Of a stretch of DNA of 64,000 nucleotides, positions 29,634 through 39,130 are shown piece by piece. The notes beneath the pieces are model-generated. The model saw nothing but the letters and a program-made list of their open reading frames with translations. It ran no database searches and had not been told where the DNA came from. This DNA comes from Sphaerochaetaceae bacterium. GTDB taxonomy: Bacteria; Spirochaetota; Spirochaetia; Sphaerochaetales; Sphaerochaetaceae. The stretch is taken from NCBI GenBank assembly GCA_028532765.1, contig JAQQAR010000008.1:1-64000 (forward strand), read 5' to 3'. A program made the position numbers and the translations under genes. Each line of letters opens with the position of its first letter. The first letter of the stretch is position 1.

Positions 29634-30884
29634 TTGACGCAAGGTGCACGATTCAGCTTAGTATATCGCCACATAGGAAGGGAGTACCTCCTTTCCTTTA
29701 TTGTGGCGTTCTTTTTTTTCTTTTTCATTTTTTTTATCAACCAGATTCTTCTTATTGCCCAGAGGATACTCCTCAAGCAGGTAGATTATCTCTCGGTATT
29801 CCAGCTGGTAATGCTCTCAATCCCACAGTTTTTACTTTACACATTCCCGTTCTCCAGCCTCACTGCTTCAAGTATGGTTATCGGTGACCTCTCTGGAAAC
29901 AACGAGATCCTCGCAATCCGTAGTAGTGGGATATCATTGAAACATGTGTTTCTACCCATCATTCTCATCTCCCTGGTCTTTTCATTCATGACATTCCTTA
30001 CAGCTGACAAGGCGCTCCCTTGGAGTACCAAGAAGTATCGTGAACTCTACAGCGGTCTTATGAGAGAGCTTCCTACCTTGGAACTTGCCAGCAACTCCAC
30101 GAATACGATAGGTAACAAGGTCTTGGTCAACAAGGAAGTGGTTGGAAACACCGTTCACGATATCGTTTTGTTTGAAACTTCCAATGACCGAACCGGCCAG
30201 ATTCTTAGTGCCCCAACGGCTGAAGTAACACTCTATGATCTGAATGCATTCATATACCAACTTGAAATGGTAAATCCCTTGATGCTCAGAAATGATGTGG
30301 AAGGTGGATGGGCTCTCTCAAAAGCGGATAGTGCGAGGTTCTTTCTCAATTTCTCAGGACAGATAGCCAGTCTTGCCTCAGCACTCCCTTCTCAGTTGTC
30401 AGTAAGGGAACTACAGGAAAACATCGCCATTCATCGCTCTGCCCTTGAAGAGGAAACAGTGCGCCATGAAGAAAAGCTTCAAAAGGCTCGGTTGCAACTT
30501 GCCACACTGATGCAACAAGAATCGGTTTCCCCTGAGAGAATTGAGGAAGCTGAACAGGAAGTAAGAACACTTGAGGAGAAAACTCCGATTAATTTCTACT
30601 ACCAGTACTACAGGGCTGAACTCCATAAGAAATTTGCACTCAGTGCTGCTTGCTTCATGTTGGTTTTTCTTACCTTTTCGCTCTCATTCTTCAAGGTAAA
30701 GCATGGCCGGCTTATTGGATTTGGTATGTCAATGCTGGTAGCAGTACTTTACTGGTATCTTCTTTTCTTCTCACAAATGCAGATTTTCAAATTCCCCATA
30801 AACCCAGGATTCCTGATCTGGATACCCAACGTATTGATGTTTTTTACCGGCATCCTGATCATGCTGTTTGCGAGGCGTCTATGA
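29634..30884 (+). CDS. lptF: LptF/LptG-family permease (YjgP/YjgQ), first copy
   Basis: Inner-membrane partner of the LptB ATPase that extracts lipopolysaccharide or a related lipid and passes it to the periplasmic bridge. The 416-residue protein has three N-terminal membrane helices (about 16-42, 55-85, 100-125), a periplasmic beta-jellyroll region with a long coiled-coil insert (about 265-325), and three C-terminal helices (about 335-415). The first helix is almost pure Phe/Ile, encoded by runs of T. Translation starts at TTG with GGGAG 8 nt upstream. The stop overlaps the next gene (ATGA). Confidence 0.88.
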   Translation: MTQGARFSLVYRHIGREYLLSFIVAFFFFFFIFFINQILLIAQRILLKQVDYLSVFQLVMLSIPQFLLYTFPFSSLTASSMVIGDLSGNNEILAIRSSGISLKHVFLPIILISLVFSFMTFLTADKALPWSTKKYRELYSGLMRELPTLELASNSTNTIGNKVLVNKEVVGNTVHDIVLFETSNDRTGQILSAPTAEVTLYDLNAFIYQLEMVNPLMLRNDVEGGWALSKADSARFFLNFSGQIASLASALPSQLSVRELQENIAIHRSALEEETVRHEEKLQKARLQLATLMQQESVSPERIEEAEQEVRTLEEKTPINFYYQYYRAELHKKFALSAACFMLVFLTFSLSFFKVKHGRLIGFGMSMLVAVLYWYLLFFSQMQIFKFPINPGFLIWIPNVLMFFTGILIMLFARRL

Positions 30885-31966
30885 AGCTGCATGACCGCTA
30901 TGTTGCCCGTTCAGTCACTATCGTGGCAACTCTCGCCTTGGTGTTATGTACCCTTATGCTACTCAGTGTTGACTTATTCAGCAATCTTGATGGGTACCTT
31001 ACGAATGAGGTAAAACCATTTACCATCCTGACTTTAACCTTGTTGTATACTCCCCAGGCTGTACTCTTTGCACTTGGTCCATCACTCTTGTTCTCTGCCA
31101 CATATTTCCTCTCACAATTGCAAGCCAATAATGAGTATATCTGCTTGCTGGGAAGCGGGCTGAGTTATCGTAGGATTATCACCCCCATCCTCGTACTTGG
31201 AGTTCTGTTCAGCCTTCTGGAATTTGGTTTTGGAGAGTATGTCTTCATACCAGCTGAAAGAACCCGTGAAATGAAACAGGATGAGCTGTTTGGATTACGC
31301 AGTACCTATGACAATAGAAATATTACCCTGCGTGACCCAGATGGCAATTATGTAGTGCATGCAAAACAGTACAGTGATGAACAGAAAAGATTGGCACAGG
31401 TACTTCTGGTCCTGCTTGATGATGAAGGGGCAATGAAGGCAAGGGTTGATGCAGCCTGGGCATTTTGGGAAGAGGAGAGTGAAACGTGGAGGATGGAGCG
31501 AGTCAGATTCCAACAGATTGATGGCGCTGGCTTGGTCGTTGACTCAAGTGAAGTAGGGGAATTGAGACTTAATGAGTTCACTCTTGCTCCTTCCTATTTC
31601 AGGAATCTGAGCAATGATATCACCACCATGGAGCTTACAACAGCTGTCGATTACCTGAGGCGTATGCAAGTGCTCGATCCCTCGAGATATCCTGAGCTTG
31701 CCACTGATTTCACCAAGCGTTTGCTTGAGCACCTCAATCCTCTTATCCTGTTGTTCATTGCCTGCACCATCAGCTACAGGTACAAGAAAAACATACTGCT
31801 TTTCAGCATCATTACCAGTCTCTCCATTGCCGTGATATACTTCGTGGTACAGATGGTCACCATCATCATGGCAAAACAGGGTGTTATCGCTCCCATTTGG
31901 GGTATGGCAATCCCGATGATTGTGATAGTATGCATAGCACTGGCAGAAAGAGCCGTATTACGTTAG
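30881..31966 (+). CDS. lptG: LptF/LptG-family permease (YjgP/YjgQ), second copy
   Basis: Second subunit of the presumed LptB2FG transporter. The 361-residue protein has the same 3 + periplasmic domain + 3 helix plan as its neighbour: helices at about 10-35, 48-75, 95-120, then VFIPAERTREMKQDELFGL and the beta-domain, then C-terminal helices at about 280-360. The ATG at 30881 overlaps the lptF stop. Which of the two equals LptF or LptG cannot be settled by eye. Neither lptB nor other lpt genes are in the window. Confidence 0.85.
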   Translation: MKLHDRYVARSVTIVATLALVLCTLMLLSVDLFSNLDGYLTNEVKPFTILTLTLLYTPQAVLFALGPSLLFSATYFLSQLQANNEYICLLGSGLSYRRIITPILVLGVLFSLLEFGFGEYVFIPAERTREMKQDELFGLRSTYDNRNITLRDPDGNYVVHAKQYSDEQKRLAQVLLVLLDDEGAMKARVDAAWAFWEEESETWRMERVRFQQIDGAGLVVDSSEVGELRLNEFTLAPSYFRNLSNDITTMELTTAVDYLRRMQVLDPSRYPELATDFTKRLLEHLNPLILLFIACTISYRYKKNILLFSIITSLSIAVIYFVVQMVTIIMAKQGVIAPIWGMAIPMIVIVCIALAERAVLR

Positions 31967-31976
31967 GGGTATTTGT

Positions 31977-33098
31977 ATGGCAATATTTCGTACTATCCAT
32001 CAGGATACCAGCAGCAATGCTCGCCTGGGTATCCTTTCACTTGGCCACGGAGAAGTGGAGACACCGGTATTCATGCCTGTAGGCACCAAGGGAACAGTGA
32101 AAGCAATGTTCCACGAGGATGTCAAGAAAATCGGATACAAGCTTATCCTTGGCAATACCTACCATCTCTATCTCAAACCAGGGCTTGAGGTGCTTTCCCA
32201 GTTTGGTGGACTGCATAATTTCTCACACTGGGATGGGAATTTGCTCACCGATAGTGGTGGTTTCCAGGTATTCAGTCTCTCAGGGCTCAGGAAAATTGGA
32301 GACAAGGGAGTGACCTTCCAAAGCCATATAGACGGTTCAAAACATATCTTCACACCAGAGAACGTAGTGGATACACAGAAAGTAATCGGCAGTGATATTG
32401 CCATGTGCCTTGATGTATGCACCCCTCCAGATATCAACCACCGTGCGGCCACTGAGGCGATGAATATCACCCATGCTTGGGCTAAACGTGCTATTGAACA
32501 TCGTCAGAAGCTGGGAGATGCGTTCAAGGGTAACCTATTTGGCATAGTCCAGGGCAACTTCTATGAGGACCTTCGCAAGCAAAGTGCTGAATTCTTCAAT
32601 GAGATGAATTTTCCTGGGATTGCCATCGGGGGGCTCTCGGTAGGAGAGAGTAGAGAACAGTTCTCCCACTATCTTGGGTATACTGCTGAATTGGTAACCA
32701 AGGAAAAACCAAGGTACGTCATGGGTATTGGCAGCCCAGACTATATCCTGGAAGCAGTGGAAAACGGTATTGATATGTTCGATTGCGTCCTTGCAACCCG
32801 TATGGCACGGAATGGTGGCATTTTTACCGATGACGGTGTTATCACGCTTAAGAAAGCAATCCATAAATTCGATCATGGCCCACTTGAAGAGGGCTGTACC
32901 TGCAGGGCATGTACACAGTATAGCCGAGCGTACATGCATCATCTTATCAAGACCGGCGAGATGCTTGGAGGTATGCTGGCTACGGAACACAACCTGACCT
33001 ACTTCTACCGACTGATGGAACGTGTCCGCCAGGCTATCAGGGAAAATCGATTTGCTTCCTTTAAAAGGGAATACCTTGCAAGATTCTACGCAAAGTAG
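31977..33098 (+). CDS. tgt: tRNA-guanine(34) transglycosylase
   Basis: Exchanges G34 of GUN-anticodon tRNAs for the queuosine precursor preQ1, upstream of QueA. The 373-residue TIM-barrel protein shows TPVFMPVGTKGTVKAM, LLTDSGGFQVFSL, FGIVQGNFYEDLR, GIGSPDYILEAVENGIDMFDCVLATRMARNG (catalytic Asp region) and the zinc site CTCRACxxYSRAYMHHL. AGGGG precedes the ATG. It overlaps murJ by 23 bp. The tRNA-Tyr of this window is one of its expected substrates. Confidence 0.97.
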   Translation: MAIFRTIHQDTSSNARLGILSLGHGEVETPVFMPVGTKGTVKAMFHEDVKKIGYKLILGNTYHLYLKPGLEVLSQFGGLHNFSHWDGNLLTDSGGFQVFSLSGLRKIGDKGVTFQSHIDGSKHIFTPENVVDTQKVIGSDIAMCLDVCTPPDINHRAATEAMNITHAWAKRAIEHRQKLGDAFKGNLFGIVQGNFYEDLRKQSAEFFNEMNFPGIAIGGLSVGESREQFSHYLGYTAELVTKEKPRYVMGIGSPDYILEAVENGIDMFDCVLATRMARNGGIFTDDGVITLKKAIHKFDHGPLEEGCTCRACTQYSRAYMHHLIKTGEMLGGMLATEHNLTYFYRLMERVRQAIRENRFASFKREYLARFYAK

Positions 33099-34638
33099 CA
33101 AGACAGCTAAAAGCAGTTTTGCCATCATGCTCTGCACGATTGCAAGCAGGCTGCTCGGGATTGTGAAAGCTCGTGTACTCTCCTCGGTCTTTGGAGCGAG
33201 TGGGGTGGCAGATGTGATTAACTTCACATTCAACATCCCCAATAATTTCCGAAAACTCTTTGCTGAAGGGGCCGTCAACTCAGCACTCATTCCTGCTTTC
33301 TCCAGCCTCCTTGGATTAGGGAAGAAGCGGAGCTCTCTTCATCTCTTCAGTTTGCTTTGCACCTACCAGATCATTCTTCTTATACCCTTGGTATTGCTCT
33401 CCTATTTCTTTGGTGAAGAGTTCATATCCCTTATCAGTGACTTTGACAGTGCCCAGGTTGCCTTGGGCGCAAAACTACTTCCTTTCTTCATGGTCTATCT
33501 GGCAGCCATCAGCATGGGTGCAATTTTCAATGGGGTATTGCAATCTCATCACAACTTTCTCCATGCCTATCTTTCCCCGTTGCTTTTCTCAATTTCTGTT
33601 ATTTTTGGGGTACAGTATCTCACTCCTTACCTTGGTGCAATGAGTATGGCTTGGGCTACTCTGGTTGGAGGACTGCTGCAAGGTTCCTACTCCTACCTTA
33701 TGCTTAGACGCTACGGCTATCGGCTGAAACCAGCAATAAGACAGGCAGATACACCGCTGAAACCTGTCATTGGGGCATGGTCCTTGGTTGTGCTCGGCAT
33801 GGGAATGCAGGTTGTCACACAGTTGGTGACCTATCACTTTGCATCCACCTTGAGCGAAGGAAGTGTAACAGCCTTCGCAAATGCAACGATCTTTTACCAG
33901 ACGCCTTACGGAGTCTTTTTCAACGCAATCAGTGCAGTAAGCCTGCCCTTGCTCAGTCGCTCCTATGCCCTTGGCCAGATGCAAGAGATGCAAAAACATA
34001 CCCGTCTGAGCATTGTTCAACTAACCAGTCTCCTGCTTCCCAGTGGAATTATTCTCTTCTTCCTTAGCCAGGAGAGTGTCAGCGTGGTATTGCAGACCGG
34101 TAATTACACGCTTGCCGATGCCCAACTGACCGCATTGGCCCTTCGACCCTTCCTGTTGTTCATGGTAACCACCAGTTGGTATGCCATGCTGCTTCGTCTT
34201 GGCTATAGTGCAAACCGCTATGCCCTGATGACCAAGGTCACCTTCTTACAGAACTTTGTGGATATCATTTTGATGTGGATCTTCATCTCGCTGGGGTGGG
34301 GAATCATATCACTTGCTCTTGCCAATGGAATAAGCTATGTAGTGCTACTGGGATTCTTGTCATTCAAATTGAGAGATCTCTACAATCCGATAAAGGATAC
34401 ACAACTGAGACGAGGATTGTTGCGTACTGTAGCCGCAAATATTCCGATTATCGGGTACTGCTTGATTTATGCTTCCTTCGGCATGACTTGGTATCAGAGT
34501 GGATCCAACTTGAGAAACTTCTTGATCCTTTCTCTGGTAGCCCTTGGATCACTTGTGGTATGGCTCCTCTCCTATGCATTGCTGAAGGTGGAGCTACTCT
34601 CGCTCTTCCGTTCCAAGAAGCAAGGCAGCAACCTGTAA
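33076..34638 (+). CDS. murJ: MurJ/MviN family lipid II flippase
   Basis: Polytopic inner-membrane protein that flips lipid II for peptidoglycan synthesis. About 14 hydrophobic segments are visible in 520 residues, with the family signature ASRLLGIVKARVLSSVFGAS near the start and NFRKLFAEGAVNSALIPAF next. I choose the TTG at 33076 because AAGGGA lies 5 nt upstream and the N-terminus then fits MurJ; the longer frame from 33022 is embedded in tgt. If the host is Sphaerochaeta, a group described as lacking penicillin-binding proteins, the need for a flippase is of interest. The 3' end overlaps the convergent glycoside hydrolase by 45 bp. Confidence 0.92.
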   Translation: MQDSTQSSKTAKSSFAIMLCTIASRLLGIVKARVLSSVFGASGVADVINFTFNIPNNFRKLFAEGAVNSALIPAFSSLLGLGKKRSSLHLFSLLCTYQIILLIPLVLLSYFFGEEFISLISDFDSAQVALGAKLLPFFMVYLAAISMGAIFNGVLQSHHNFLHAYLSPLLFSISVIFGVQYLTPYLGAMSMAWATLVGGLLQGSYSYLMLRRYGYRLKPAIRQADTPLKPVIGAWSLVVLGMGMQVVTQLVTYHFASTLSEGSVTAFANATIFYQTPYGVFFNAISAVSLPLLSRSYALGQMQEMQKHTRLSIVQLTSLLLPSGIILFFLSQESVSVVLQTGNYTLADAQLTALALRPFLLFMVTTSWYAMLLRLGYSANRYALMTKVTFLQNFVDIILMWIFISLGWGIISLALANGISYVVLLGFLSFKLRDLYNPIKDTQLRRGLLRTVAANIPIIGYCLIYASFGMTWYQSGSNLRNFLILSLVALGSLVVWLLSYALLKVELLSLFRSKKQGSNL

Positions 34639-36309
34639 GGCAACCACCTCATCCAGCTTTACCACCATTCGGTCGAAGGTAACCAATCCATTGAGTTCCT
34701 GCTGTACATCAGTCAATTGAGTATAGACGGAAGCTGCGAGCCCTTTTTGTTTGGCAGGATATACTTCTTCCTCGTAGAGCCTGAAGAAGGCATCATTGAA
34801 TGCTGTACGATCATGCAGATGCTTATACCCAAAGGGTTTTTCTCCTTCATCGTCATGTCCTTCAACACGATACAGATACCCTCCAAATTCTGAGAGAATT
34901 ATTGCTCTGCCGAGTTTGTCTGGTTGGTGGCGGTACCGTTTGAAATACACATGGCGGGAAGAGAATTCACCAATACCCTGGTCATACCAGCCACTGGTAC
35001 AATCGATGGTTCTTGTTGAATCGAGAGCTTTAACGAGGGAGTACATCTCTTTCGCATCGAATTGTCCCCAACCCTCATTGAAGATGACCCACATGGCAAT
35101 ACTGACACAGTTATAGAGTGTTTCTATCATCTGTGTAAGCTCAGTGGCAAACATCTCTCGGTATTTTGCATCCCGACTGCCCAGCAGTCGATAGTGATGG
35201 TCTTTCACCTTAAAACCAGACACAAAGAGTGGGGCAGACATAATGGGTTGAACAGGAGGCCTTCCCCCACTTACCATATCCTGCCAAACCAAAAGACCTA
35301 GATGGTCACAATGATAATACCATCTTCGGCTCTCTACTTTTGCATGCTTTCGAACCATATTGAAGCCCAACTTTTTCACCATGACCAAATCGTCAATGAT
35401 TGCTTGGTCACTTGGAGCAGTATAGAGGCTTTGAGGCCAGTATCCTTGGTCCAGAATTCCATGTTGGTAATAGGGTTTCCCATTGAGCAACAATCTTCCA
35501 TCCTGCACCTCAAAGCTCCGCAATCCAACATAACTTGTTACGATATCATTTCCCATCTGTATGGTGAGGGGGTAGAGATATGGATCTTCAGGACTCCAAG
35601 GATGCACCTTCTCCACCTGACAACAAAGACGTTGGTTACTCATTCCCTTGCACTGTTTATGCCCATCCAGGTATGAGATGGTAACCTCATGTATCCCATC
35701 ATTGGGAATAACCTGGACATACCAGCAGTGCTGTGCAAGGTCAGGGGTGATGATGAGGTTCTTGATATAGAACCGGGGGACTTCCTCAATCCAGACAGTC
35801 TGGTGAATGCCACTTTGCCCCTGATAGAATATTCCCGACGCTTTGGATGCCTGTTTACCTCTTATGATCGGCTCACTGTCTCCAGGGTCAACAACCTTGA
35901 CCAACAAGTCGTTCTCTTCCTTCAGTAGATCTGTGATATCGAAAGAGAAGGGGAGGTATCCTCCCTGATGCGATCCAACCTCAATACCATTCAGGAAGAC
36001 AACACATGAATGATCAACAGCCTCAAAATGAAGCAGGAGTCGTGAATCGGGAGAGAGGGCAGTATATGTTAATGTACGATGGTACCAAAGTCTCAGATTT
36101 GGGGTAATCTTAGTTTGCAATCCACTGAGTTTTGTTTCCGGTGAGAAGGGTACAAGAATGCTAAGGGGGAAATATTGTGGCCTGGTCTCTTCGTTGCTTA
36201 TTGCAAAATCCCACCAACCATTGAGATTCTCGTAGGAGTCTCGGACCAGCTGTGGTCGTGGGTATTCTACCAAGACAGTATGTTCATTGACGGTGTACCT
36301 TTCCTGCAT
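34594..36309 (-). CDS. Glycoside hydrolase family 2 enzyme (beta-galactosidase/glucuronidase-like)
   Basis: A 571-residue retaining glycosidase without signal peptide, hence probably cytoplasmic. It has the N-terminal sugar-binding jellyroll (about 20-175, with EYPRPQLVRDSYENLNGWWDF-type opening and FEAVDHSCVVFLNGIEVGSHQGGY), an immunoglobulin-like domain (about 180-265) and a TIM barrel from 270. The acid/base is Glu412 in IFNEGWG and the nucleophile Glu474 in LSEFGGY. Substrate cannot be told from sequence; the family includes beta-galactosidase, beta-glucuronidase and beta-mannosidase. No transporter or other sugar gene adjoins it, and it stands alone between housekeeping genes. Confidence 0.88.
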   Translation of the reverse strand: MQERYTVNEHTVLVEYPRPQLVRDSYENLNGWWDFAISNEETRPQYFPLSILVPFSPETKLSGLQTKITPNLRLWYHRTLTYTALSPDSRLLLHFEAVDHSCVVFLNGIEVGSHQGGYLPFSFDITDLLKEENDLLVKVVDPGDSEPIIRGKQASKASGIFYQGQSGIHQTVWIEEVPRFYIKNLIITPDLAQHCWYVQVIPNDGIHEVTISYLDGHKQCKGMSNQRLCCQVEKVHPWSPEDPYLYPLTIQMGNDIVTSYVGLRSFEVQDGRLLLNGKPYYQHGILDQGYWPQSLYTAPSDQAIIDDLVMVKKLGFNMVRKHAKVESRRWYYHCDHLGLLVWQDMVSGGRPPVQPIMSAPLFVSGFKVKDHHYRLLGSRDAKYREMFATELTQMIETLYNCVSIAMWVIFNEGWGQFDAKEMYSLVKALDSTRTIDCTSGWYDQGIGEFSSRHVYFKRYRHQPDKLGRAIILSEFGGYLYRVEGHDDEGEKPFGYKHLHDRTAFNDAFFRLYEEEVYPAKQKGLAASVYTQLTDVQQELNGLVTFDRMVVKLDEVVALQVAALLLGTEERE

Positions 36310-36315
36310 GTACCC

Positions 36316-36324
36316 ATACTACCA
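36316..36324 (-). promoter_or_regulatory. Extended -10 element ahead of the glycoside hydrolase gene
   Basis: On the minus strand TGG-TAGTAT forms an extended -10 (TGn plus TAGTAT), ending 6 nt before the ATG. A TTGCTG lies 20 nt further upstream, too far for a canonical -35. No SD precedes the ATG, so transcription may start at the start codon. Confidence 0.35.
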
Positions 36325-36331
36325 CAGAGTG

Positions 36332-36364
36332 AAAAAGCCCTCAGCAATTATCTTGCCGAGGGCT
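36332..36364 (-). terminator. Intrinsic terminator after the Gre-domain gene
   Basis: On minus, AGCCCTCGGCA pairs with TGCTGAGGGCT (one G-U) around a 7-nt loop, followed by five T. It sits 9 nt beyond the Gre-domain gene stop and separates that gene from the glycoside hydrolase gene. Confidence 0.9.
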
Positions 36365-36372
36365 TGGTATTT

Positions 36373-39093
36373 CTAGAAATCAACGACTGAAATTGATTTG
36401 ACCGTAAAGTCATAGTTCTGGTCGTTGAGGGTGAAGGTAAATCGCTCCCCAACCTCATGATTGAGCAAGGCTCTACCGAATGGGGCCAGAAGGTTGATGA
36501 TATTCTCATTGGGATTGGATTCCCATGGTCCCATGATGGTAAACACCACTTCTTCAGCATGGATATTGTCCATCATAACCACCTTGGTGCCAAACCCAAT
36601 TTTAGAAGAGTCTACCTTGTCCTTGGTGATGACTGTAGCACGATCGACCTCTTCGGCAAGTCTGCGCAAAGTATTGTTCAGGAGACTCTGTTTCTCCTTG
36701 CCATACTTGTATTCGCTGTTCTCTCGAAGATCTCCCAACTCCCTGGCTTCACCAATTTCCTTGGCAACCTCTGGCAGTTCCACATGCTGGATATGATCAA
36801 TCTCCTTCTTCTTGGCAGCAAGACTGCTTGGAGTACAGAACAGGCCGGTGGGAACAACGCTCTGCTTGTTGATCGGCTCCACTTCATCAAAAAACTTGAA
36901 TGAGGGGAACTGCTCACTGATTGCATGCTTGATCTCAATTTTCTTTCCACCGGGAAGATTGAATACATTTGCCACAAGGCTGTAGATCTTCTGAGCTCTC
37001 TCTTCATTGCCTTCAGCCACAAAATTCAGGACTGCCCGCTCATCAAAGAGGAAACCCATAAGCGTCTTTGCATTCTTGCGGTTTTCCTGTACATCCTTTC
37101 TGTTGTCGATACAGCGGTTGGTAAAGTCGAGCAATTGCAACTCAGTGTAGAGCAGCTGTTCAGCAGTAATACCGGCTTTCTCCCAATATTTCTTCTCACC
37201 ATTCTTGAGCAGGTAGATCAGGGTATTTCCTTTTTCCTTGAAGTTTTCCACCGCATCGCGGTAAATGCCTGCAAGAGCACTGTACTTTTTCTTCTGCTTG
37301 TAGATATCGGGGATGTATCCAGTGAGGTACGAGTCAAACAGAACTGCAAGGATTTTCTCCCAGCCAGGAATTTCCTCAACAACATGGTCAATGAAGGCTT
37401 TCTTTAGCTCGGGATCCTTGATTGCAGCAAAGGTTGCCTCAACATTATCACAGCGCTCATAGAGCATAGCGAAGGTCAGCGCATCAGGATAGCTGATAAA
37501 GTTCATATTCTGATGTTTCACCAAATCTTCAAGCAGCAAATAACAACTGAATGTAATGTCATTCGCCACCACGATCGGCTTGAAGGCACCATTTTCCTCG
37601 AAGAAAAGATCACTGAAGTATCTCACCATCTCAAAGAAGAAGTCGCTCTCGACGTCTCCCTTTGCAGCAATAAAGTCCTTCAGGCTCTTGATCTTGTCAT
37701 AGATATTCTTCTCATTCCTGAAAACCTGGAGCTGTTTCTCTTCATAGCTTACAGGGGTGGAACGGAGAAGGTATGTATCCACATCATTGCTGGAAAGATC
37801 AAAGAGTGGGTTGGTCATCAACTCCTTCTTGGCCTGATTGAGCCAAGGAGTCCACTCCTTGACATCAAGGATGGAGGGAACCAATTCACTCTTGATCTCT
37901 TTCAGGTTGATCCTTCCCTCATTGCTGGCCATCAAGGTCTTCAGTGTCCAAGGAATATCCTCCTGCACTTTCTTGCTGAGTTTCTCTCTTGGCAATGCGC
38001 TCTTGAGCACCCAGATATGACTCTTAGGAAGTGCCTGCAAGCTCTTGAAAGCCATTGAGGTAGACATCCTGCTGCCTTCCTTGCTTGACTGTCCAGCAAA
38101 ATCCACGATGACATCACTTTCATCAATTGACCGTATTCTACCGATTCGGTTTGTACTGTTCTGGAAGACGAATGTACCCTTGTCGAAGGCAATATTTGTT
38201 TCGAAATCCTCGATACTGTGGAGAATGTCACGATTGATATTGCTTGTCAGTGCACTGGACTCAAGACAGCTCTTGAGCCTGGAATGGGTCTTGTATTTCG
38301 TCTTGTAACTCTTGATCAGGTTTTCCCTGGCAAAGGTATCTTCGCGGTCAAGGGCAAGCATCTGTTTCTGGCATTCGATCTGATGGTCAATGTCATCCTT
38401 GCTTGCATTCTCAAGATCGCGCAACAACGCAACTGCAGTACTCTTGCTCACAGCAGACACCTGATCTGCTACAGAGATGAAGTAACCGAAGTTGTCTTCT
38501 TCCAATTCAAGAAGGGCAGTGAACATTGCTCTTACTGAGGAGACATCTTTTCTCTTGATAAGCCTGTGGATACCTTTCTTATAGAAGGAGATGGCTTTAT
38601 CTTTGTTTCCCTTCTGCTTTGCATGTGAGGCAAGTTGGCGGACGATCTCGACTTCTTCGTAGTCCACCTTCACCAAACGTTCCCAAAGCTGGAATTTCTC
38701 TTCTTCCTTTCCCATCTGTTCATATGAATCAGCAAGCAAGCGAAGCGCATGCTTGTTCTCATTGCGACTGAGAATTTTCTGTGAGAGATATTCAACAATA
38801 TTCCATTTCTTGGCTTCCATGAACATCTCAATGAGGCTGAGCAGCTGCAGATAATCATCCGCTCCTCTGCGTTCCAATTGGATGGACCCACTGATGTACA
38901 TGGCAATGATGCTGTTTCGCTCCTTCTCACTGAGGTGCGTGTCGCACAAGCTCTTTGCTTCAGTTTTCTGTTCTTCGTCCATCTCCTTGATGTTCTTGTC
39001 CAGTTCCTGGAAGCTGCTTGTTGTATAGGTAGTTACGGTGCTTCTCGTCCATTGCTCTTCTTTCAGCAAGTTCTCAATCTCTTGGAATCCCAT
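36373..39093 (-). CDS. greA: Giant GreA/GreB-domain transcript cleavage factor fusion
   Basis: A 906-residue protein whose last 160 residues are a complete Gre factor: N-terminal coiled coil (about 750-825) with tip GDLRENSEYKYGKEKQ, keeping the Asp and Glu that position the catalytic metal in RNA polymerase's secondary channel, then the FKBP-like C-domain (FGRALLNHEVGERFTF). The 740 residues before it are mostly helical with TPR-like spacing and match nothing I know outside spirochaetes; Borrelia has a similarly long GreA. Ordinary Gre factors have about 160 residues. GGAGG lies 5 nt before the chosen ATG. It has its own promoter, a leader hairpin and a terminator, so it is monocistronic. 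Confidence 0.88.
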   Translation of the reverse strand: MGFQEIENLLKEEQWTRSTVTTYTTSSFQELDKNIKEMDEEQKTEAKSLCDTHLSEKERNSIIAMYISGSIQLERRGADDYLQLLSLIEMFMEAKKWNIVEYLSQKILSRNENKHALRLLADSYEQMGKEEEKFQLWERLVKVDYEEVEIVRQLASHAKQKGNKDKAISFYKKGIHRLIKRKDVSSVRAMFTALLELEEDNFGYFISVADQVSAVSKSTAVALLRDLENASKDDIDHQIECQKQMLALDREDTFARENLIKSYKTKYKTHSRLKSCLESSALTSNINRDILHSIEDFETNIAFDKGTFVFQNSTNRIGRIRSIDESDVIVDFAGQSSKEGSRMSTSMAFKSLQALPKSHIWVLKSALPREKLSKKVQEDIPWTLKTLMASNEGRINLKEIKSELVPSILDVKEWTPWLNQAKKELMTNPLFDLSSNDVDTYLLRSTPVSYEEKQLQVFRNEKNIYDKIKSLKDFIAAKGDVESDFFFEMVRYFSDLFFEENGAFKPIVVANDITFSCYLLLEDLVKHQNMNFISYPDALTFAMLYERCDNVEATFAAIKDPELKKAFIDHVVEEIPGWEKILAVLFDSYLTGYIPDIYKQKKKYSALAGIYRDAVENFKEKGNTLIYLLKNGEKKYWEKAGITAEQLLYTELQLLDFTNRCIDNRKDVQENRKNAKTLMGFLFDERAVLNFVAEGNEERAQKIYSLVANVFNLPGGKKIEIKHAISEQFPSFKFFDEVEPINKQSVVPTGLFCTPSSLAAKKKEIDHIQHVELPEVAKEIGEARELGDLRENSEYKYGKEKQSLLNNTLRRLAEEVDRATVITKDKVDSSKIGFGTKVVMMDNIHAEEVVFTIMGPWESNPNENIINLLAPFGRALLNHEVGERFTFTLNDQNYDFTVKSISVVDF

Positions 39094-39130
39094 GGTTTCC
39101 TCCAAACATATTTGTCCAATTCTAAGACGT

